Source: Cohnella sp. AR92 (GTDB taxonomy: Bacteria; Bacillota; Bacilli; Paenibacillales; Paenibacillaceae). From it: a stretch of DNA of 64,000 nt. The stretch's first letter is position 1; the number at the start of each line of letters is the position of its first letter. The notes beneath the pieces were generated by a model that saw only the letters and a program-made list of their open reading frames with translations, was not told the DNA's origin and did no database searches. The DNA is taken from positions 292,929 through 356,928 of the forward strand of contig NZ_RZJR01000008.1 in NCBI RefSeq assembly GCF_003990975.1. The letters run 5' to 3'. Of this stretch, positions 1-9,517 are shown in pieces. A program made the translations under genes and the position numbers.

Positions 1-1614
1 CGCCGTCTCCAGATGGGCCGGCACTCCGATCAGCTCGGCGACGGCTCCGTGAACGCCGTGAAGCTGTCCGCGCTTCGACGCCTTCAGCACTTCTCTTACC
101 CCGTGCTGGAAGCCGTCGTAATCGTTCTGAAGCTCCTTGATCGTATCCCGCCTTGAGACGAGAGCTTCGCGTCTCTGCTCGGCTTTTCTCGCTTCCGCTT
201 GCGCTTCCTCCAGGCTCCGCTGAACGTCCGCGGATCTGGCCCCTTCCGCCACGTAGCGGTCCCGCGATTCGCCGACCGCCGCCGTGCATTCGGCCAGCTT
301 CGCTTCCAGCTCGGCCCTGCGAGCGGCAAGCGCTTCGCGCTGCTCCGCCCACTTCTCCCGCTCTTCGGCGGTTCGGCTCATCCGCTTCTCGAGCACTTCC
401 TTCTGCTGGACGCAGTAGCGGATATCGTTGCGAGCCTGCGCCATCGCGTTCATCGCGTCGAATAGCTCCGCCTTCAGCTTCTCCTCCGCGTCGCTGCTGC
501 CGTCGACGAAGCCCAGCTTCGTCTCCTCCAGCTCGTGCTTCTTCGTCAGCTCGGCGAGCTCGCTCTCCGTCTGCTCCTTGCGGGCCGCCAACTCCTGGCC
601 CTCCGCCGCAAGCTCCGCCAACCGCTGCTCCGCCTGGGACAAGCTCTCGGTCAACCCCTCGCGCGTACGCTCCAGGTTGGTCCGGCGCTCGCCCAACAGC
701 TCGGCGTAGCCTTCGCTTTTCTCCGTCTCTTCGGAAGTGTGCAACAGCTCGTCCTGCAGCTTCTCGAGCGTCTCCTCCAACCGATGGAGCGCCCCCCGGT
801 CCTCTTCCAGCATCGCGTCGTGGCGGCTGACCTCGGCAGACAGCGCCAGCTCTTCTTCCTTCAGCTTCGCGAGCTTCTCGTTCGTCTCGTTCCAGGTAGC
901 GTGCACCGTCTCGATCTGATGGACGTAAAGCGCGATTTCCTTGGCTTTGAGCTCTTCCTTGAGCGTCTTGAACTTCTCCGCCTTCTCGGATTGCTCGCGG
1001 AGAGGCTCGACCTGCCCTTCCAGCTCCGTCACCAGGTCGTTGATCCGCAGCAGATTCGCTTCGGTGTCCTCAAGCTTCTTCTGCGCTTCCTTCTTGCGGG
1101 ACTTGTACTTGACGATTCCCGACGCTTCCTCGAAGATGCCGCGACGATCCTCGGAACGGGTACTCAGAATCTCTTCGATTCGGCCCTGTCCGATGATCGA
1201 GTAGGCTTCCTTGCCGATACCCGTATCCATGAAGAGCTCGGTGATATCCTTCAGGCGGCATGGCTGTTTATTGATCAGGTATTCGCTGTCCCCGCTGCGA
1301 TGCACCCGGCGGGTGACCGTCACTTCGGTAAAGTCGAGCGGAAGCGTCTTGTCCTGATTATCGAAAGTAATCGATACTTCGCCGAAGTTGACCGCCTTGC
1401 GCGCGTCGCTCCCGGCGAAAATGACGTCCTGCATGTTGCCGCCGCGCAGGCTCTTCGCGCTCTGCTCGCCGAGCACCCAGCGGATCCCGTCGGAAATATT
1501 GCTCTTGCCGCTGCCGTTCGGTCCGACGACCGCGGTGATCCCCCGCCCGAATTCGAGCGCGGTGCGATCGGCGAACGATTTGAAGCCGGCGAGTTCTATC
1601 CCTTTGAGATACAT
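1..1614 (-). CDS. smc: Chromosome segregation ATPase SMC (N-terminal 538 residues, partial)
   Basis: SMC forms the ATP-dependent ring that, with ScpA and ScpB, compacts and segregates the chromosome. The visible part starts MYLKGIELAGFKSF and carries the Walker A motif GPNGSGKSN near residue 32, followed by a Q-loop region and a long Glu/Lys/Arg-rich coiled coil. The reading frame stays open to base 1, so the hinge, second coil and C-terminal ATPase half lie outside the window. It follows rnc by 26 bases, the usual rnc-smc order in Firmicutes, and is probably the distal part of the fapR-fab operon. The start ATG at 1612-1614 is chosen because the SMC family begins exactly there. Confidence 0.96.
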   Translation of the reverse strand, partial: MYLKGIELAGFKSFADRTALEFGRGITAVVGPNGSGKSNISDGIRWVLGEQSAKSLRGGNMQDVIFAGSDARKAVNFGEVSITFDNQDKTLPLDFTEVTVTRRVHRSGDSEYLINKQPCRLKDITELFMDTGIGKEAYSIIGQGRIEEILSTRSEDRRGIFEEASGIVKYKSRKKEAQKKLEDTEANLLRINDLVTELEGQVEPLREQSEKAEKFKTLKEELKAKEIALYVHQIETVHATWNETNEKLAKLKEEELALSAEVSRHDAMLEEDRGALHRLEETLEKLQDELLHTSEETEKSEGYAELLGERRTNLERTREGLTESLSQAEQRLAELAAEGQELAARKEQTESELAELTKKHELEETKLGFVDGSSDAEEKLKAELFDAMNAMAQARNDIRYCVQQKEVLEKRMSRTAEEREKWAEQREALAARRAELEAKLAECTAAVGESRDRYVAEGARSADVQRSLEEAQAEARKAEQRREALVSRRDTIKELQNDYDGFQHGVREVLKASKRGQLHGVHGAVAELIGVPAHLETA

Positions 1615-1640
1615 CGATTAACCGTCACCTCTCCCGTCCC

Positions 1641-2354
1641 TTAGGATGTTCCGTTCTCCTTGGAGCCTTCCTGCAAGTGCAGCAAAGCTTTGGCTGCCGC
1701 CTTCTGCTCCGCTTCCTTCTTCGAGCGTCCGACCCCTTCGCCCAGCTTCTGGTCCCCGACCTGAACGATAACGACGAACTCCCGGTCGTGAGCCGGTCCT
1801 CGTTCCTCGACCGTCCGGTATTCCAGCGGTCCCAGGTTCCATTGCTGAACTTTCTCCTGGAGCTCCGTCTTGTGATCCTTAAGCGGCAGACGGCTGGCCT
1901 TCGGCAGATGAGGGAATAGATGGTCGTCCAGGAATGCGCGCACCACATCCAGGCCTTGATCGAGATAGAGAGCGCCGACGAACGCCTCGAACGCATCCGC
2001 CAGCAGCGAGGGCCGGGTTCTCCCTCCGGTTTGCTCCTCCCCTTTGCCCAGCAGCACGACTTGACCGAAATCGAGCGCCTCGGCAAAACGGACAAGCGAC
2101 GGTTCGCAAACGATACTGGCTCTTAGACGGGTGAGTTCTCCCTCGGGCCGATCCGGATACATGCGATATAGAGTTTCGGATACCGTCAATTGAAGGACCG
2201 CATCGCCGAGAAATTCCAGTCTTTCATTATGCTCGACACGAGCTCCTCGCTGTTCATTGACATAGGATGTATGGGTAAAAGCTTGCCTCAGCAGCGCCGA
2301 ATCGTGAAAATGCAGGTGAAGCCGGTCTTGCAGACGCTTGAGTGGTTCATTCAT
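1641..2354 (-). CDS. rnc: Ribonuclease III
   Basis: RNase III cleaves double-stranded RNA and processes rRNA precursors and some mRNAs. The 237-residue protein has the catalytic signature HNERLEFLGDAVL, the second acidic cluster in DAFEAFVGALYLD, and a C-terminal double-stranded-RNA-binding domain ending in KKEAEQKAAAKALL. The frame is open further upstream, but the start at 2354 is preferred: GGGAGGTG sits 9-12 bases before this ATG and the family begins there, whereas the extra 37 residues are Arg-rich and unlike RNase III. It lies between fabF and smc and is probably cotranscribed with both. Confidence 0.96.
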   Translation of the reverse strand: MNEPLKRLQDRLHLHFHDSALLRQAFTHTSYVNEQRGARVEHNERLEFLGDAVLQLTVSETLYRMYPDRPEGELTRLRASIVCEPSLVRFAEALDFGQVVLLGKGEEQTGGRTRPSLLADAFEAFVGALYLDQGLDVVRAFLDDHLFPHLPKASRLPLKDHKTELQEKVQQWNLGPLEYRTVEERGPAHDREFVVIVQVGDQKLGEGVGRSKKEAEQKAAAKALLHLQEGSKENGTS

Positions 2355-2467
2355 CTTAAGATGCACCTCCCGTACGGATGCCGGATATGGATTCAACTTG
2401 CCGACAGGCTGCAAACAGAGAAGACGCAGGGGCTCGCGCCGCCTGCGTCTCACGTTCGCGCCCATCC

Positions 2468-3709
2468 TTAGGCTTCGTATTTGCGCATAATAACGGTTGC
2501 GTTATGTCCGCCGAATCCGAACGAATTCGACAAAGCCACCTTCGTGTCCGTCGGTCTAGGCTTATTCGGAACATAATCCAGATCGCACTCGGGATCTTGC
2601 TCGTCGAGATTGATCGTCGGAGGAATGATGCCATTCTGCAGGGTCAAGCCCAGAATAACCGCTTCCACTCCGCCCGCTGCCCCCAGCATATGACCGGTCA
2701 TCGATTTGGTCGAGCTGACCGCAAGCTTGTAGGCATGATCGCCGAACGCGTTCTTGATGGCGGCCGTCTCCGACTTGTCGCCAACCGGCGTCGACGTTCC
2801 GTGAGCGTTGATATAGCCGACTTCGGAAGGATCGATTCCCGCGTCCTTCAGGGCGCGAGTCATGCACCTTGCCGCGCCTTCCGGATCCGGCTCGGTCATA
2901 TGGTGAGCGTCGCCGCTCATGCCGTAGCCGATGACTTCCGCGTAGATCTTCGCTCCGCGCGCCTTAGCGTGCTCCAGCGATTCCAGAATCAGAACGCCTG
3001 CGCCCTCGCCCATGACGAAGCCGTCACGGCCGATATCGAACGGGCGGCTCGCCTTCTCGGGCTCGTCGTTGCGGGTGCTCATCGCGCGCATGTTGCTGAA
3101 GCCGGCCATCGCGATCGGACGGATCGTCGCTTCCGCGCCGCCGCAGATCATCACGTCGGCATCGCCGCGTTGGATGAGCTTATAGGAATCGCCGATCGAA
3201 TGAGTGCCTGTCGCGCAGGCCGTCACGACGGTCGTATTCGGGCCTTTGGCGCCGGTGACGATGGACACTTGTCCGCTCGCCATATTCGCGATCATCATCG
3301 GAATAAAGAACGGGCTTACGCGGCGAGGACCCTTCTCCATCAAGATGGTGTGCTGATCCTCCCAAGTGCCGAGGCCTCCGATGCCAGAGCCCACGCTTAC
3401 GCCTACGCGGTCCGCTTCCGCATTCTCGCCGATCTTAAGATCGGCGTCCTTGATCGCCAGCAAGCTGGCCGCAAGGCCGAATTGCACGAAACGGTCCATT
3501 TTCCGCGAATCCTTCTTGTCGATGCCGAACGATTCGGGGTTAAAATCTTTGATTTCTGCCGCAATCTTCGTCGGGTATTCGCTCATGTCGAACGCTTCGA
3601 CCAGGCTTACGCCCGATTTGCCCTCGAGCAGATTGTTCCAGAAAGTATTCAGATCGCTACCGATGGCGCTAACGACGCCCATTCCGGTAACTACGACGCG
3701 CTGCTTCAA
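2468..3709 (-). CDS. fabF: Beta-ketoacyl-ACP synthase II
   Basis: FabF condenses malonyl-ACP with growing acyl-ACP in fatty acid elongation. The 413-residue protein has the thiolase-fold active-site Cys165 in TACATGTHS and the two His motifs [12 protein letters not shown] and [12 protein letters not shown], giving a complete Cys-His-His triad. The start is TTG, with AGAGGTG eight bases upstream; this gives the normal N-terminus [11 protein letters not shown]. In Bacillus subtilis fabF lies elsewhere, so its place here between acpP and rnc is the Paenibacillus-like arrangement. A hairpin separates it from acpP and may tune its expression relative to that gene. Confidence 0.96.
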   Translation of the reverse strand: MKQRVVVTGMGVVSAIGSDLNTFWNNLLEGKSGVSLVEAFDMSEYPTKIAAEIKDFNPESFGIDKKDSRKMDRFVQFGLAASLLAIKDADLKIGENAEADRVGVSVGSGIGGLGTWEDQHTILMEKGPRRVSPFFIPMMIANMASGQVSIVTGAKGPNTTVVTACATGTHSIGDSYKLIQRGDADVMICGGAEATIRPIAMAGFSNMRAMSTRNDEPEKASRPFDIGRDGFVMGEGAGVLILESLEHAKARGAKIYAEVIGYGMSGDAHHMTEPDPEGAARCMTRALKDAGIDPSEVGYINAHGTSTPVGDKSETAAIKNAFGDHAYKLAVSSTKSMTGHMLGAAGGVEAVILGLTLQNGIIPPTINLDEQDPECDLDYVPNKPRPTDTKVALSNSFGFGGHNATVIMRKYEA

Positions 3710-3800
3710 AAGGCGTTCACCTCTTTACCTATCAATCGAGAGAGAAACCGGCATACGCCGGCTTCCTCGTTGGTTTGAATTTTTGAGTTAAATGTGGAGA

Positions 3801-3823
3801 AGTCCCGTCACACGAACGGGACT
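3801..3823 (-). promoter_or_regulatory. Intergenic hairpin between acpP and fabF
   Basis: An eight-base inverted repeat (AGTCCCGT/ACGGGACT) with a seven-base loop lies just after the acpP stop codon. On the minus strand it is followed by TTCTCC, not a run of T, so it is more likely an mRNA-stabilising or processing structure than a strong terminator. It could allow the high acpP transcript level commonly needed in fab operons. Confidence 0.5.
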
Positions 3824-3834
3824 CTTTAGATCAA

Positions 3835-4068
3835 TTAGGCATGAGATTGTATGTAATTTACGACTTCTCCCACCGTTGTGATCTTCTCTGCATCCTCATC
3901 GGAGATCTCCAAGTCGAATTCGTCTTCCAGCTCCATGACGAGTTCAACTACGTCGAGAGAGTCAGCGCCCAAGTCATCCTTGAAGTTCGCTTCATTGGTT
4001 ACTTCCGCCTCTTCTACACCCAGGCGTTCGACCACGATGCGTTTCACGCGATCATATACATCGGACAT
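3835..4068 (-). CDS. acpP: Acyl carrier protein
   Basis: ACP carries acyl intermediates on a 4'-phosphopantetheine arm through fatty acid synthesis. The 77-residue acidic protein has the attachment motif GADSLD with the modified Ser37, and the four-helix ACP layout. The frame allows a GTG nine bases upstream, but that GTG is inside the ribosome site GGGAGGTG; the ATG at 4066-4068 has correct spacing and gives the normal start MSDVYDRVK. It sits between fabG and fabF in the fap operon. Confidence 0.97.
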   Translation of the reverse strand: MSDVYDRVKRIVVERLGVEEAEVTNEANFKDDLGADSLDVVELVMELEDEFDLEISDEDAEKITTVGEVVNYIQSHA

Positions 4069-4154
4069 CCGGTTCACCTCCCTTAACGTATTATACGTGA
4101 ATCATTTACAAAAAGCCATAGTCTTAAAACTGTCCGCGAGAATCGCTAGACCGC

Positions 4155-4907
4155 TTACATGTACATGCCGCCGTCGATATGGATCGTCTGGCCTGTCATA
4201 TAGGCGGCTGCGTCCGAGGCCAGATACACCACGGCGCTTGCGATATCCTCGGGCTTGCCCATGCGGCCGAGCGGAACCTGGGACAGAATGCCGTCCTTCG
4301 CCTCTTGGGGAAGCTTGTCCGTCATATCGGTCTCGATGTAGCCCGGAGCGACCGCATTGACGGTAATTCCCCGGGATGCCAGCTCGCGGGCCGCCGACTT
4401 GGTCAGGCCGATGACGCCGGCCTTCGCGGCGACGTAATTCGCTTGGCCCGCGTTGCCAAGAACGCCTACGACGGAGGAGATGTTGATGATGCGGCCGGCA
4501 CGCTGCTTCATCATCGGACGAGTGACGGCCTTGATGCCGTTGAAGACGCCCTTCAGGTTCGTCTCGATAACGGCGTCGAATTCCTCTTCTTTCATCCGCA
4601 TGATTAGATTGTCACGGGTGATACCCGCATTATTCACGAGAATGTCGAGCTTGCCGAACGCTTCGATCGTGCGCTGCACCAGCGAGTCGAATTCGGCCGC
4701 CTTGCCTACGTTCCCTTGCAGGAGAACGGCCTTGCGTCCCAGCGCTTCGACGGCGGCCGCCGTCTCCGCGGCGGCCGCTTCGCTGCCTGCGTAGTTGATC
4801 GCCACGTCCGCTCCGGCTTCCGCAAGAGCGATGGCGATCGCACGGCCGATGCCGCGGGAAGCGCCCGTTACGAGAGCGGCCTTGCCTGTCAGATCAATCA
4901 ATGCCAT
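4155..4907 (-). CDS. fabG: 3-oxoacyl-ACP reductase
   Basis: FabG reduces beta-ketoacyl-ACP with NADPH in the elongation cycle. The 250-residue short-chain dehydrogenase has the nucleotide motif GASRGIG at residues 15-21, NNAG at 92-95, the catalytic Ser in ISS at about 144, and Tyr158/Lys162 in YVAAK. The C-terminal HIDGGMYM is typical of FabG. The start has AAGGAGAGG upstream. It follows fabD by 27 bases in the operon. Confidence 0.97.
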   Translation of the reverse strand: MALIDLTGKAALVTGASRGIGRAIAIALAEAGADVAINYAGSEAAAAETAAAVEALGRKAVLLQGNVGKAAEFDSLVQRTIEAFGKLDILVNNAGITRDNLIMRMKEEEFDAVIETNLKGVFNGIKAVTRPMMKQRAGRIINISSVVGVLGNAGQANYVAAKAGVIGLTKSAARELASRGITVNAVAPGYIETDMTDKLPQEAKDGILSQVPLGRMGKPEDIASAVVYLASDAAAYMTGQTIHIDGGMYM

Positions 4908-4934
4908 GGTTTATCCTCTCCTTGATTCAACTTG

Positions 4935-5864
4935 TTAGGCCAGCGACGCTTCCGCGATCGCCGCCGCGCTGTTGACCGAGATGACGGTTACCGACTTGTC
5001 GATCTTCTTGATGAGCCCGGCCAGAACCGTTCCCGAACCGATCTCGACGAACGTATCGACGCCTTCGCCGATCAGATAGCGGATCGAGTCCTCCCAGAGG
5101 ACGGGCGATACGACCTGTTCGACCAACAGGCGATTCAGCTCCGATCCTTCTTGGACCGGCTTGGCGCTCACGTTTACGACCACCGGGATCTTGGCGTCGC
5201 GGAATTCGACCTTCTTCAGCTCTTCCGCAAGCTGATCGGCTGCCGGACGCATGAGCGAGGAGTGGAAAGGTCCGCTCACTTCCAGCGGAATGACCCGCTT
5301 GGCTCCCGCTTCCTTGCCTCTCTCCGCGACGGCGGCGACGCCTTCGCTCGAGCCAGACACGACGATCTGGCCCGGACAGTTCACGTTGGCCAGCTCGACC
5401 GGTCCGACGGAAGCCGTCACGTCACGGCACAGAGCTTCAAGCGCGTCTCGGTCGGCGCCCAGCGTAGCGGCCATGGCGCCCTTGCCGCCCGGCACCGCTT
5501 GCTCCATGAACAAGCCGCGCGAGCGGACGAGACGCACCGCGTCCTCGAAATCAAGAACGTCGGCGGCCACGAGCGCGCTGTACTCGCCTAGGCTGTGTCC
5601 CGCTACGTAATCCGGCTGAATGCCGCGCGAGCGGAACGCTTCGAGCAGAGCGATGCTTGTCGCGAGCAACGCAGGCTGCGTGTAAGCCGTCTGCTTCAGC
5701 TGCTCGTCCGGACCCTCGAAGGCAAGCTGCGACAACGAGAAGCCGAGCGCCGCGTCTGCGCGGTCGAAGATGCTCTTCGAGGCTTCGAATTCGGCGTAAG
5801 CGTCCTTCCCCATTCCGACCGCTTGCGCGCCTTGCCCGGGGAAGACGAATGCGATTTTACCCAT
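4935..5864 (-). CDS. fabD: Malonyl-CoA:ACP transacylase
   Basis: FabD loads malonyl groups from CoA onto ACP, supplying the two-carbon donor. The 309-residue protein has the oxyanion motif GQGAQ at 10-14 and the nucleophile elbow GHSLGEYS with Ser91; the catalytic His lies in SGPFHSSLM. It has normal length for the family. It lies 71 bases after fabH and upstream of fabG. Confidence 0.97.
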   Translation of the reverse strand: MGKIAFVFPGQGAQAVGMGKDAYAEFEASKSIFDRADAALGFSLSQLAFEGPDEQLKQTAYTQPALLATSIALLEAFRSRGIQPDYVAGHSLGEYSALVAADVLDFEDAVRLVRSRGLFMEQAVPGGKGAMAATLGADRDALEALCRDVTASVGPVELANVNCPGQIVVSGSSEGVAAVAERGKEAGAKRVIPLEVSGPFHSSLMRPAADQLAEELKKVEFRDAKIPVVVNVSAKPVQEGSELNRLLVEQVVSPVLWEDSIRYLIGEGVDTFVEIGSGTVLAGLIKKIDKSVTVISVNSAAAIAEASLA

Positions 5865-5935
5865 GGCGAACCCTCCTGTTTATTGCCGTTGCGATTCTCA
5901 TTAAATGAAGGAGTAAAAAATAATAGCCGGCCTTT

Positions 5936-6928
5936 TTACCAGACGATCGTCGAAGCTCCCCAAGTAAGGCCGCCTCCGAAGCCGACAAGCACGAGCTTGT
6001 CCCCTTCCTTCACGCGCCCTTGCTCTACCGCTTCCGCCAGCGCCACCGGGATGGACGCCGCCGACATGTTGCCGTAGCGATCCACGTTGATCACGCATTT
6101 CTCCTCCGGAACCTCCAGCCGATCGAGCGCCGCCTGGATGATGCGGATGTTCGCCTGGTGCGGGATGAGCAGGTCGATGTCCTGCTTCGTCAGACCTGCC
6201 TGTTCAAGGACGTCCTCTGCCGCGCTTCCCATGACGCGGACGGCGAACTTGAACACGTCGCGCCCGTTCATGTACAGGAAGTGGTGCTTGGCTTCTACCG
6301 ATTCGGCCGTCGCCGGCATTCTCGAGCCGCCGCCGCGGATGCAGAGCAGGTTGCCGCCGGCGCCGTCCGCGCCCAGCTTGAACGACTTGAAGCCGCGGCC
6401 TTCCGGCACTTGGCCGAGCACGACGGCTCCCGCCCCGTCCCCGAACAGCACGCACGTGTTGCGGTCCGTGTAATCGGTGATACGCGAGAGCGTGTCGGCG
6501 CCGACCACGAGGACGTACTTGTACGTTCCCATCGCGATGAAGCCGGAAGCGTTCGCCAGGCCGTAGATAAAGCCGGAGCAGGCGGCGGACAGATCGAACG
6601 CCGCCGCGTTCTTCGCTCCGAGCCGTTCCTGCACCAAGCAGGCCGTCGAAGGGAAGAACATGTCCGGCGTGATCGTCGCCACGATGATAAGATCAAGCTG
6701 GTCGGCCGTAATGCCGGCAGCCTCAAGCGCCTTGACGGACGCCTCGTACGCCAGGTCGGACGTCGCCTCGTGCGGAGCGGCGATGCGCCGTTCGCGGATA
6801 CCGGTTCTCGATACGATCCATTCGTCGTTCGTGTCTACCATCGCTTCGAGGTCCTGATTGGTCAGACGGCGTTCGGGGCTGTACTTGCCGGTCCCGAGGA
6901 TGCCAACGGGAATACCATTCATTCGCAT
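5936..6928 (-). CDS. fabH: Beta-ketoacyl-ACP synthase III
   Basis: FabH starts fatty acid synthesis by condensing acetyl- or branched acyl-CoA with malonyl-ACP. The 330-residue form has active-site Cys117 in DLSAACSGF, the His motif HQANIRII and the Asn motif in DRYGNMSAAS. The frame is open upstream into plsX. The ATG at 6926-6928, four bases after the plsX stop, and another ATG at 6922 are the realistic starts; the ribosome site is weak (AAGTGAGAG) and inside plsX, which suggests translational coupling. FabH inside the fapR operon differs from B. subtilis. Confidence 0.95.
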   Translation of the reverse strand: MRMNGIPVGILGTGKYSPERRLTNQDLEAMVDTNDEWIVSRTGIRERRIAAPHEATSDLAYEASVKALEAAGITADQLDLIIVATITPDMFFPSTACLVQERLGAKNAAAFDLSAACSGFIYGLANASGFIAMGTYKYVLVVGADTLSRITDYTDRNTCVLFGDGAGAVVLGQVPEGRGFKSFKLGADGAGGNLLCIRGGGSRMPATAESVEAKHHFLYMNGRDVFKFAVRVMGSAAEDVLEQAGLTKQDIDLLIPHQANIRIIQAALDRLEVPEEKCVINVDRYGNMSAASIPVALAEAVEQGRVKEGDKLVLVGFGGGLTWGASTIVW

Positions 6929-6932
6929 TCTC

Positions 6933-7922
6933 TCACTTTCCGCCGAGATCATCGGCCAATGCAGAGATAAGTTTGTTGCTGATCGCCGTGCGCGCCTGCC
7001 GGATGGCATGCATGGTCGCTTCGGCGTTCGAAGAGCCGTGGCCTTTGACGACGAGGCCGTTCACGCCGAGCAGCGGAGCTCCATTGTAACGCTTGTAGTC
7101 CATCATCTTCCGGACGCGGCCGAAGTTCGGCCTTAGGACGGCGGCCGCAAGCTTCGACTTCCAATCCGAGGTCAATTCCTTCTTAAGCACGCCGAACATC
7201 GTCTCCGCCGCGCCCTCGATCGCTTTAAGCAGAATGTTGCCGGAGAAGCCGTCGCAGACCAGAACGTCGCAGTTGCGGTTCAGCACGTCCCGCGCTTCCA
7301 CGTTGCCGATGAAGTTGACCGGCGCGCCGCTCAGAAGCTCGTAAGCCGCCTTCGACTGTTCGTTCCCCTTGGCCGCTTCGGTCCCTACGTTCAGCAGACC
7401 GACGCGCGGCTTCGAGATGCCGTGCACCTTCTCGCGGTAACGGCTGCCCATGAGCGCATACTTCAGCAGGTGCTCCGGCTTCGCGTCCATGTTCGCGCCC
7501 AGATCGAGCGCGACGACGCCGACTCCGTCCACGGTAGGCAGAATGGCCGTCAAGCCGGGACGATCGATTCCTTCCATCCGGCCAAGCACGAGCAGGCCCA
7601 CCGTCATGAGCGCGCCCGTATTGCCCGCCGAGATCATCGCGTCGACTTCGCCTTCCTTGACCATCCGGCCGGCAACCACCATGGAAGAGTTCGCCTTGCG
7701 CCGGACCGCGCGAACGGGTTCGTCGTCCGCTTCGATCGTCTCTAGCGCTTCCACGATAGAGATATTGGAGGGCGGATTGCTGCCGAGGAAAGGCTTGATA
7801 GCCTCCGGCTTGCCGACGAGAAGGAGCTCGGTATCCGGCCACTCTCTCGCCGCGGCGACCGCTCCTTCTACCGGCGCCTGCGGAGCGAGATCGCCGCCCA
7901 TGGCGTCTATAGCGATTCTCAA
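6933..7922 (-). CDS. plsX: Phosphate acyltransferase PlsX
   Basis: PlsX makes acyl-phosphate from acyl-ACP, the donor for PlsY in phospholipid synthesis. The 329-residue protein begins [15 protein letters not shown] and contains the conserved blocks [10 protein letters not shown] and CDGFSGNI. The start codon is TTG, overlapping the fapR stop in a TTGA arrangement; AAGGAGGAG nine bases upstream supports it and translational coupling to FapR is likely. The fapR-plsX pairing is conserved in Firmicutes and links lipid synthesis to malonyl-CoA sensing. Confidence 0.96.
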   Translation of the reverse strand: MRIAIDAMGGDLAPQAPVEGAVAAAREWPDTELLLVGKPEAIKPFLGSNPPSNISIVEALETIEADDEPVRAVRRKANSSMVVAGRMVKEGEVDAMISAGNTGALMTVGLLVLGRMEGIDRPGLTAILPTVDGVGVVALDLGANMDAKPEHLLKYALMGSRYREKVHGISKPRVGLLNVGTEAAKGNEQSKAAYELLSGAPVNFIGNVEARDVLNRNCDVLVCDGFSGNILLKAIEGAAETMFGVLKKELTSDWKSKLAAAVLRPNFGRVRKMMDYKRYNGAPLLGVNGLVVKGHGSSNAEATMHAIRQARTAISNKLISALADDLGGK

Positions 7923-8533
7923 AGGGTGTCTCCTCCTTCAGCTTCCATATCCCCCGCTATAGCTATATGAGAACGATAAATCACGAAATTTCCATGGAAT
8001 ACTTTCTCTTCGCCGACGTAGGTAATCACTTCGACCTTGGCTTTGCCCTTCTGCGAGCCGCTGGAGCGCACGTACGCCTTCGCGATGCACTTCTCCCCCA
8101 GCCGCACGGGCCTGATGAATCGAATATCCGCCAAAGCCGTCAGCGCGACTTCGTCATTGATAATAGCTACGGCGAGCGAATTCGCTTGAGCGAATACGTA
8201 ATGTCCCCGGGCGATGCCGCTGCGGGAGAAAACATGCTCCTCGCGAATCTCGAACAGGGAGATGCCGCTTTTGTCGAGCTGGAGATCGACGATCTCGCCG
8301 ATAATCTCATCGACCGGCAAGGAACGAACGGAATCGTATGTCCTCTCCGCCATCATCTTGATTCTCTCCCGCAGCTCCGGAATCGACAGCTCCAGGCGAT
8401 CCAGCCGAATGGTCTGGATGCTGACCTTGAGCAGACGAGTCAATTCGCGGTCGGTCAGGAACGGGTTCTCTTCGATAAGCTTATTCAACTGCTGATGCCT
8501 TTCACGCTTGGAGAGCCGCTCCACGTACCGCAC
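7919..8533 (-). CDS. fapR: Fatty acid biosynthesis repressor FapR
   Basis: FapR represses fatty acid and phospholipid genes and is released by malonyl-CoA. The 204-residue protein has an N-terminal helix-turn-helix including [20 protein letters not shown], a central linker, and a hotdog-fold domain with [14 protein letters not shown] and the C-terminal [17 protein letters not shown] block. The start is GTG at 8533 or possibly GTG at 8524; AAAGGCGG is very close to the first and better spaced for the second. A FapR-like operator lies 21 bases upstream, so self-repression is likely. Confidence 0.95.
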   Translation of the reverse strand: MRYVERLSKRERHQQLNKLIEENPFLTDRELTRLLKVSIQTIRLDRLELSIPELRERIKMMAERTYDSVRSLPVDEIIGEIVDLQLDKSGISLFEIREEHVFSRSGIARGHYVFAQANSLAVAIINDEVALTALADIRFIRPVRLGEKCIAKAYVRSSGSQKGKAKVEVITYVGEEKVFHGNFVIYRSHIAIAGDMEAEGGDTL

Positions 8534-8553
8534 ACCGCCTTTGTAGGTTCCTA

Positions 8554-8581
8554 TTGATACCTGGTGCCAATTGTAAGTAAA
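8554..8581 (-). promoter_or_regulatory. Candidate FapR operator overlapping the fapR promoter
   Basis: Bases 8554-8570 read TTGATACCTGGTGCCAA, close to the FapR box as I recall it from Bacillus (TTAGTACCTGATACTAA). By eye 12 of 17 positions match and all mismatches are transitions. On the minus strand a weak promoter can be drawn with TTTACT (8576-8581) and TATCAA (8554-8559) separated by 16 bases, so the operator would cover the -10 region and spacer. This fits autoregulation of the fapR operon. Confidence 0.65.
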
Positions 8582-8582
8582 G

Positions 8583-8619
8583 AAAAACGCGCCAAGACGC
8601 AGGTGACGCCGGACGCGTT
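8583..8619 (-). terminator. Intrinsic terminator after rpmF
   Basis: On the minus strand AACGCGTCC and GGCGCGTT form a stem with one bulged base and a loop of about 17 bases, followed by five T. It begins eight bases after the rpmF stop codon and would separate the yceD-rpmF transcript from the fapR operon. Confidence 0.55.
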
Positions 8620-8626
8620 ATCTTCA

Positions 8627-8800
8627 TTATTGCTTGATAATTTCACGAGCCTTGTACGTACCGCAAACCGTGCACACGCGGTGCGAGATCTTCAGTTCGC
8701 CGCATTGATCGCACTTAACCATGCCTGGAACGACCAGTTTGAAATGCGTACGACGCTTGTTTTTGCGGGATTTAGATGTTTTTCCAAAAGGGACTGCCAT
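8627..8800 (-). CDS. rpmF: 50S ribosomal protein bL32
   Basis: This 57-residue basic protein of the large ribosomal subunit begins [20 protein letters not shown] and has an intact zinc ribbon: Cys30-x2-Cys33 and Cys43-x2-Cys46. The intact ribbon marks it as the zinc-dependent form. A strong ribosome site (GGAGGTGGG) precedes the ATG. It follows a YceD-family gene, the conserved yceD-rpmF pair, with 60 bases between. Confidence 0.96.
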   Translation of the reverse strand: MAVPFGKTSKSRKNKRRTHFKLVVPGMVKCDQCGELKISHRVCTVCGTYKAREIIKQ

Positions 8801-8860
8801 GTTCCCACCTCCTTATCCAATCGAAAGCTGCCTGAATCGGCGTTCACATCGCGCACGAAA

Positions 8861-9379
8861 TTACTTCGAACCGAACCAATCTCGGAGAGCATCGAATCTC
8901 GGGTCGATCTTCTCTCGATGACAACCGCATTCCTGCTCGTTTCGGTTCTGTCCGCAATCGGGACATAAGCCTTTGCAATCGTCCTTGCAGATCGGAGCGA
9001 GCGGCATGCTGAGCATTAGTTCTTCCTCGATATAAGGAAGAAGCTCAAGCGGTTCGTCTTTTATCCGCAGGATATCTTCGTCTTCCGGCTCGTCCTGGTC
9101 CAGCTGTTCCTTCGCAACGACCTTGAAGGTCGCCTGAAACGGAATATGCCAGTCCTTCTCGATCGGATCGAGACAGCGCGAGCATTGGAATTGAAGCTTG
9201 CAATCGATCGTTCCCGATACGTCGATCAGTCCGTCGGCGTAAACGGCGGTCAATTCCGCGGTCAACGGCCCGAGCGGCTTGACGTCGCGTACGTTGCGGT
9301 ACGCTTCCGTCACATCGACAGTTTCCTTTAACGCGACCGGCTGCTTGCGAGCGGCCAGATCTTGAACGTTAAGCAGCAT
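8861..9379 (-). CDS. YceD family protein (DUF177), possible 23S rRNA accumulation factor
   Basis: Members of this family lie next to rpmF in most bacteria and are linked to 23S rRNA accumulation in E. coli and plants; the molecular role is not clear. The 172-residue protein has the family Cys block FQCSRCLDPIEKDW and a C-terminal Cys-rich block (CKGLCPDCGQN and ECGC) that may bind metal. The frame is open further upstream; the ATG at 9379 is chosen because GGAG lies eight bases before it and the family begins with MLLNVQDL-like sequence. A near-consensus promoter precedes it. Confidence 0.9.
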   Translation of the reverse strand: MLLNVQDLAARKQPVALKETVDVTEAYRNVRDVKPLGPLTAELTAVYADGLIDVSGTIDCKLQFQCSRCLDPIEKDWHIPFQATFKVVAKEQLDQDEPEDEDILRIKDEPLELLPYIEEELMLSMPLAPICKDDCKGLCPDCGQNRNEQECGCHREKIDPRFDALRDWFGSK

Positions 9380-9406
9380 GAGCATCACTCCAAACAAACA
9401 AAAATT

Positions 9407-9436
9407 ATTATATCTGCCGTGCCGCGCTTTTGTCAA
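9407..9436 (-). promoter_or_regulatory. Sigma-A promoter of yceD-rpmF
   Basis: On the minus strand a perfect TTGACA (9431-9436) and a perfect TATAAT (9407-9412) are separated by 18 bases, 27 bases upstream of the yceD start. Both hexamers match the vegetative consensus. Confidence 0.85.
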
Positions 9437-9517
9437 CAAGATCGGAGGAATCGTCTGCTTCTTCCGCTTCGTGTTATATTGAAAGTAATCCCAATCCGAA
9501 GGAGACTTTCATCGTCC

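Noticed and set aside
535-1644. Long plus-strand open frame opposite smc
   Set aside because: It is the shadow of smc; the minus strand encodes a clear SMC N-terminus with Walker A in frame, and the plus-strand product is a Leu/Arg-rich artefact of high-GC coiled-coil codons.
9362-9517. N-terminal extension of TmcAL
   Set aside because: The extra 52 residues overlap the yceD start and promoter and are not part of the family, which starts at MRTVGIVVEYNP.
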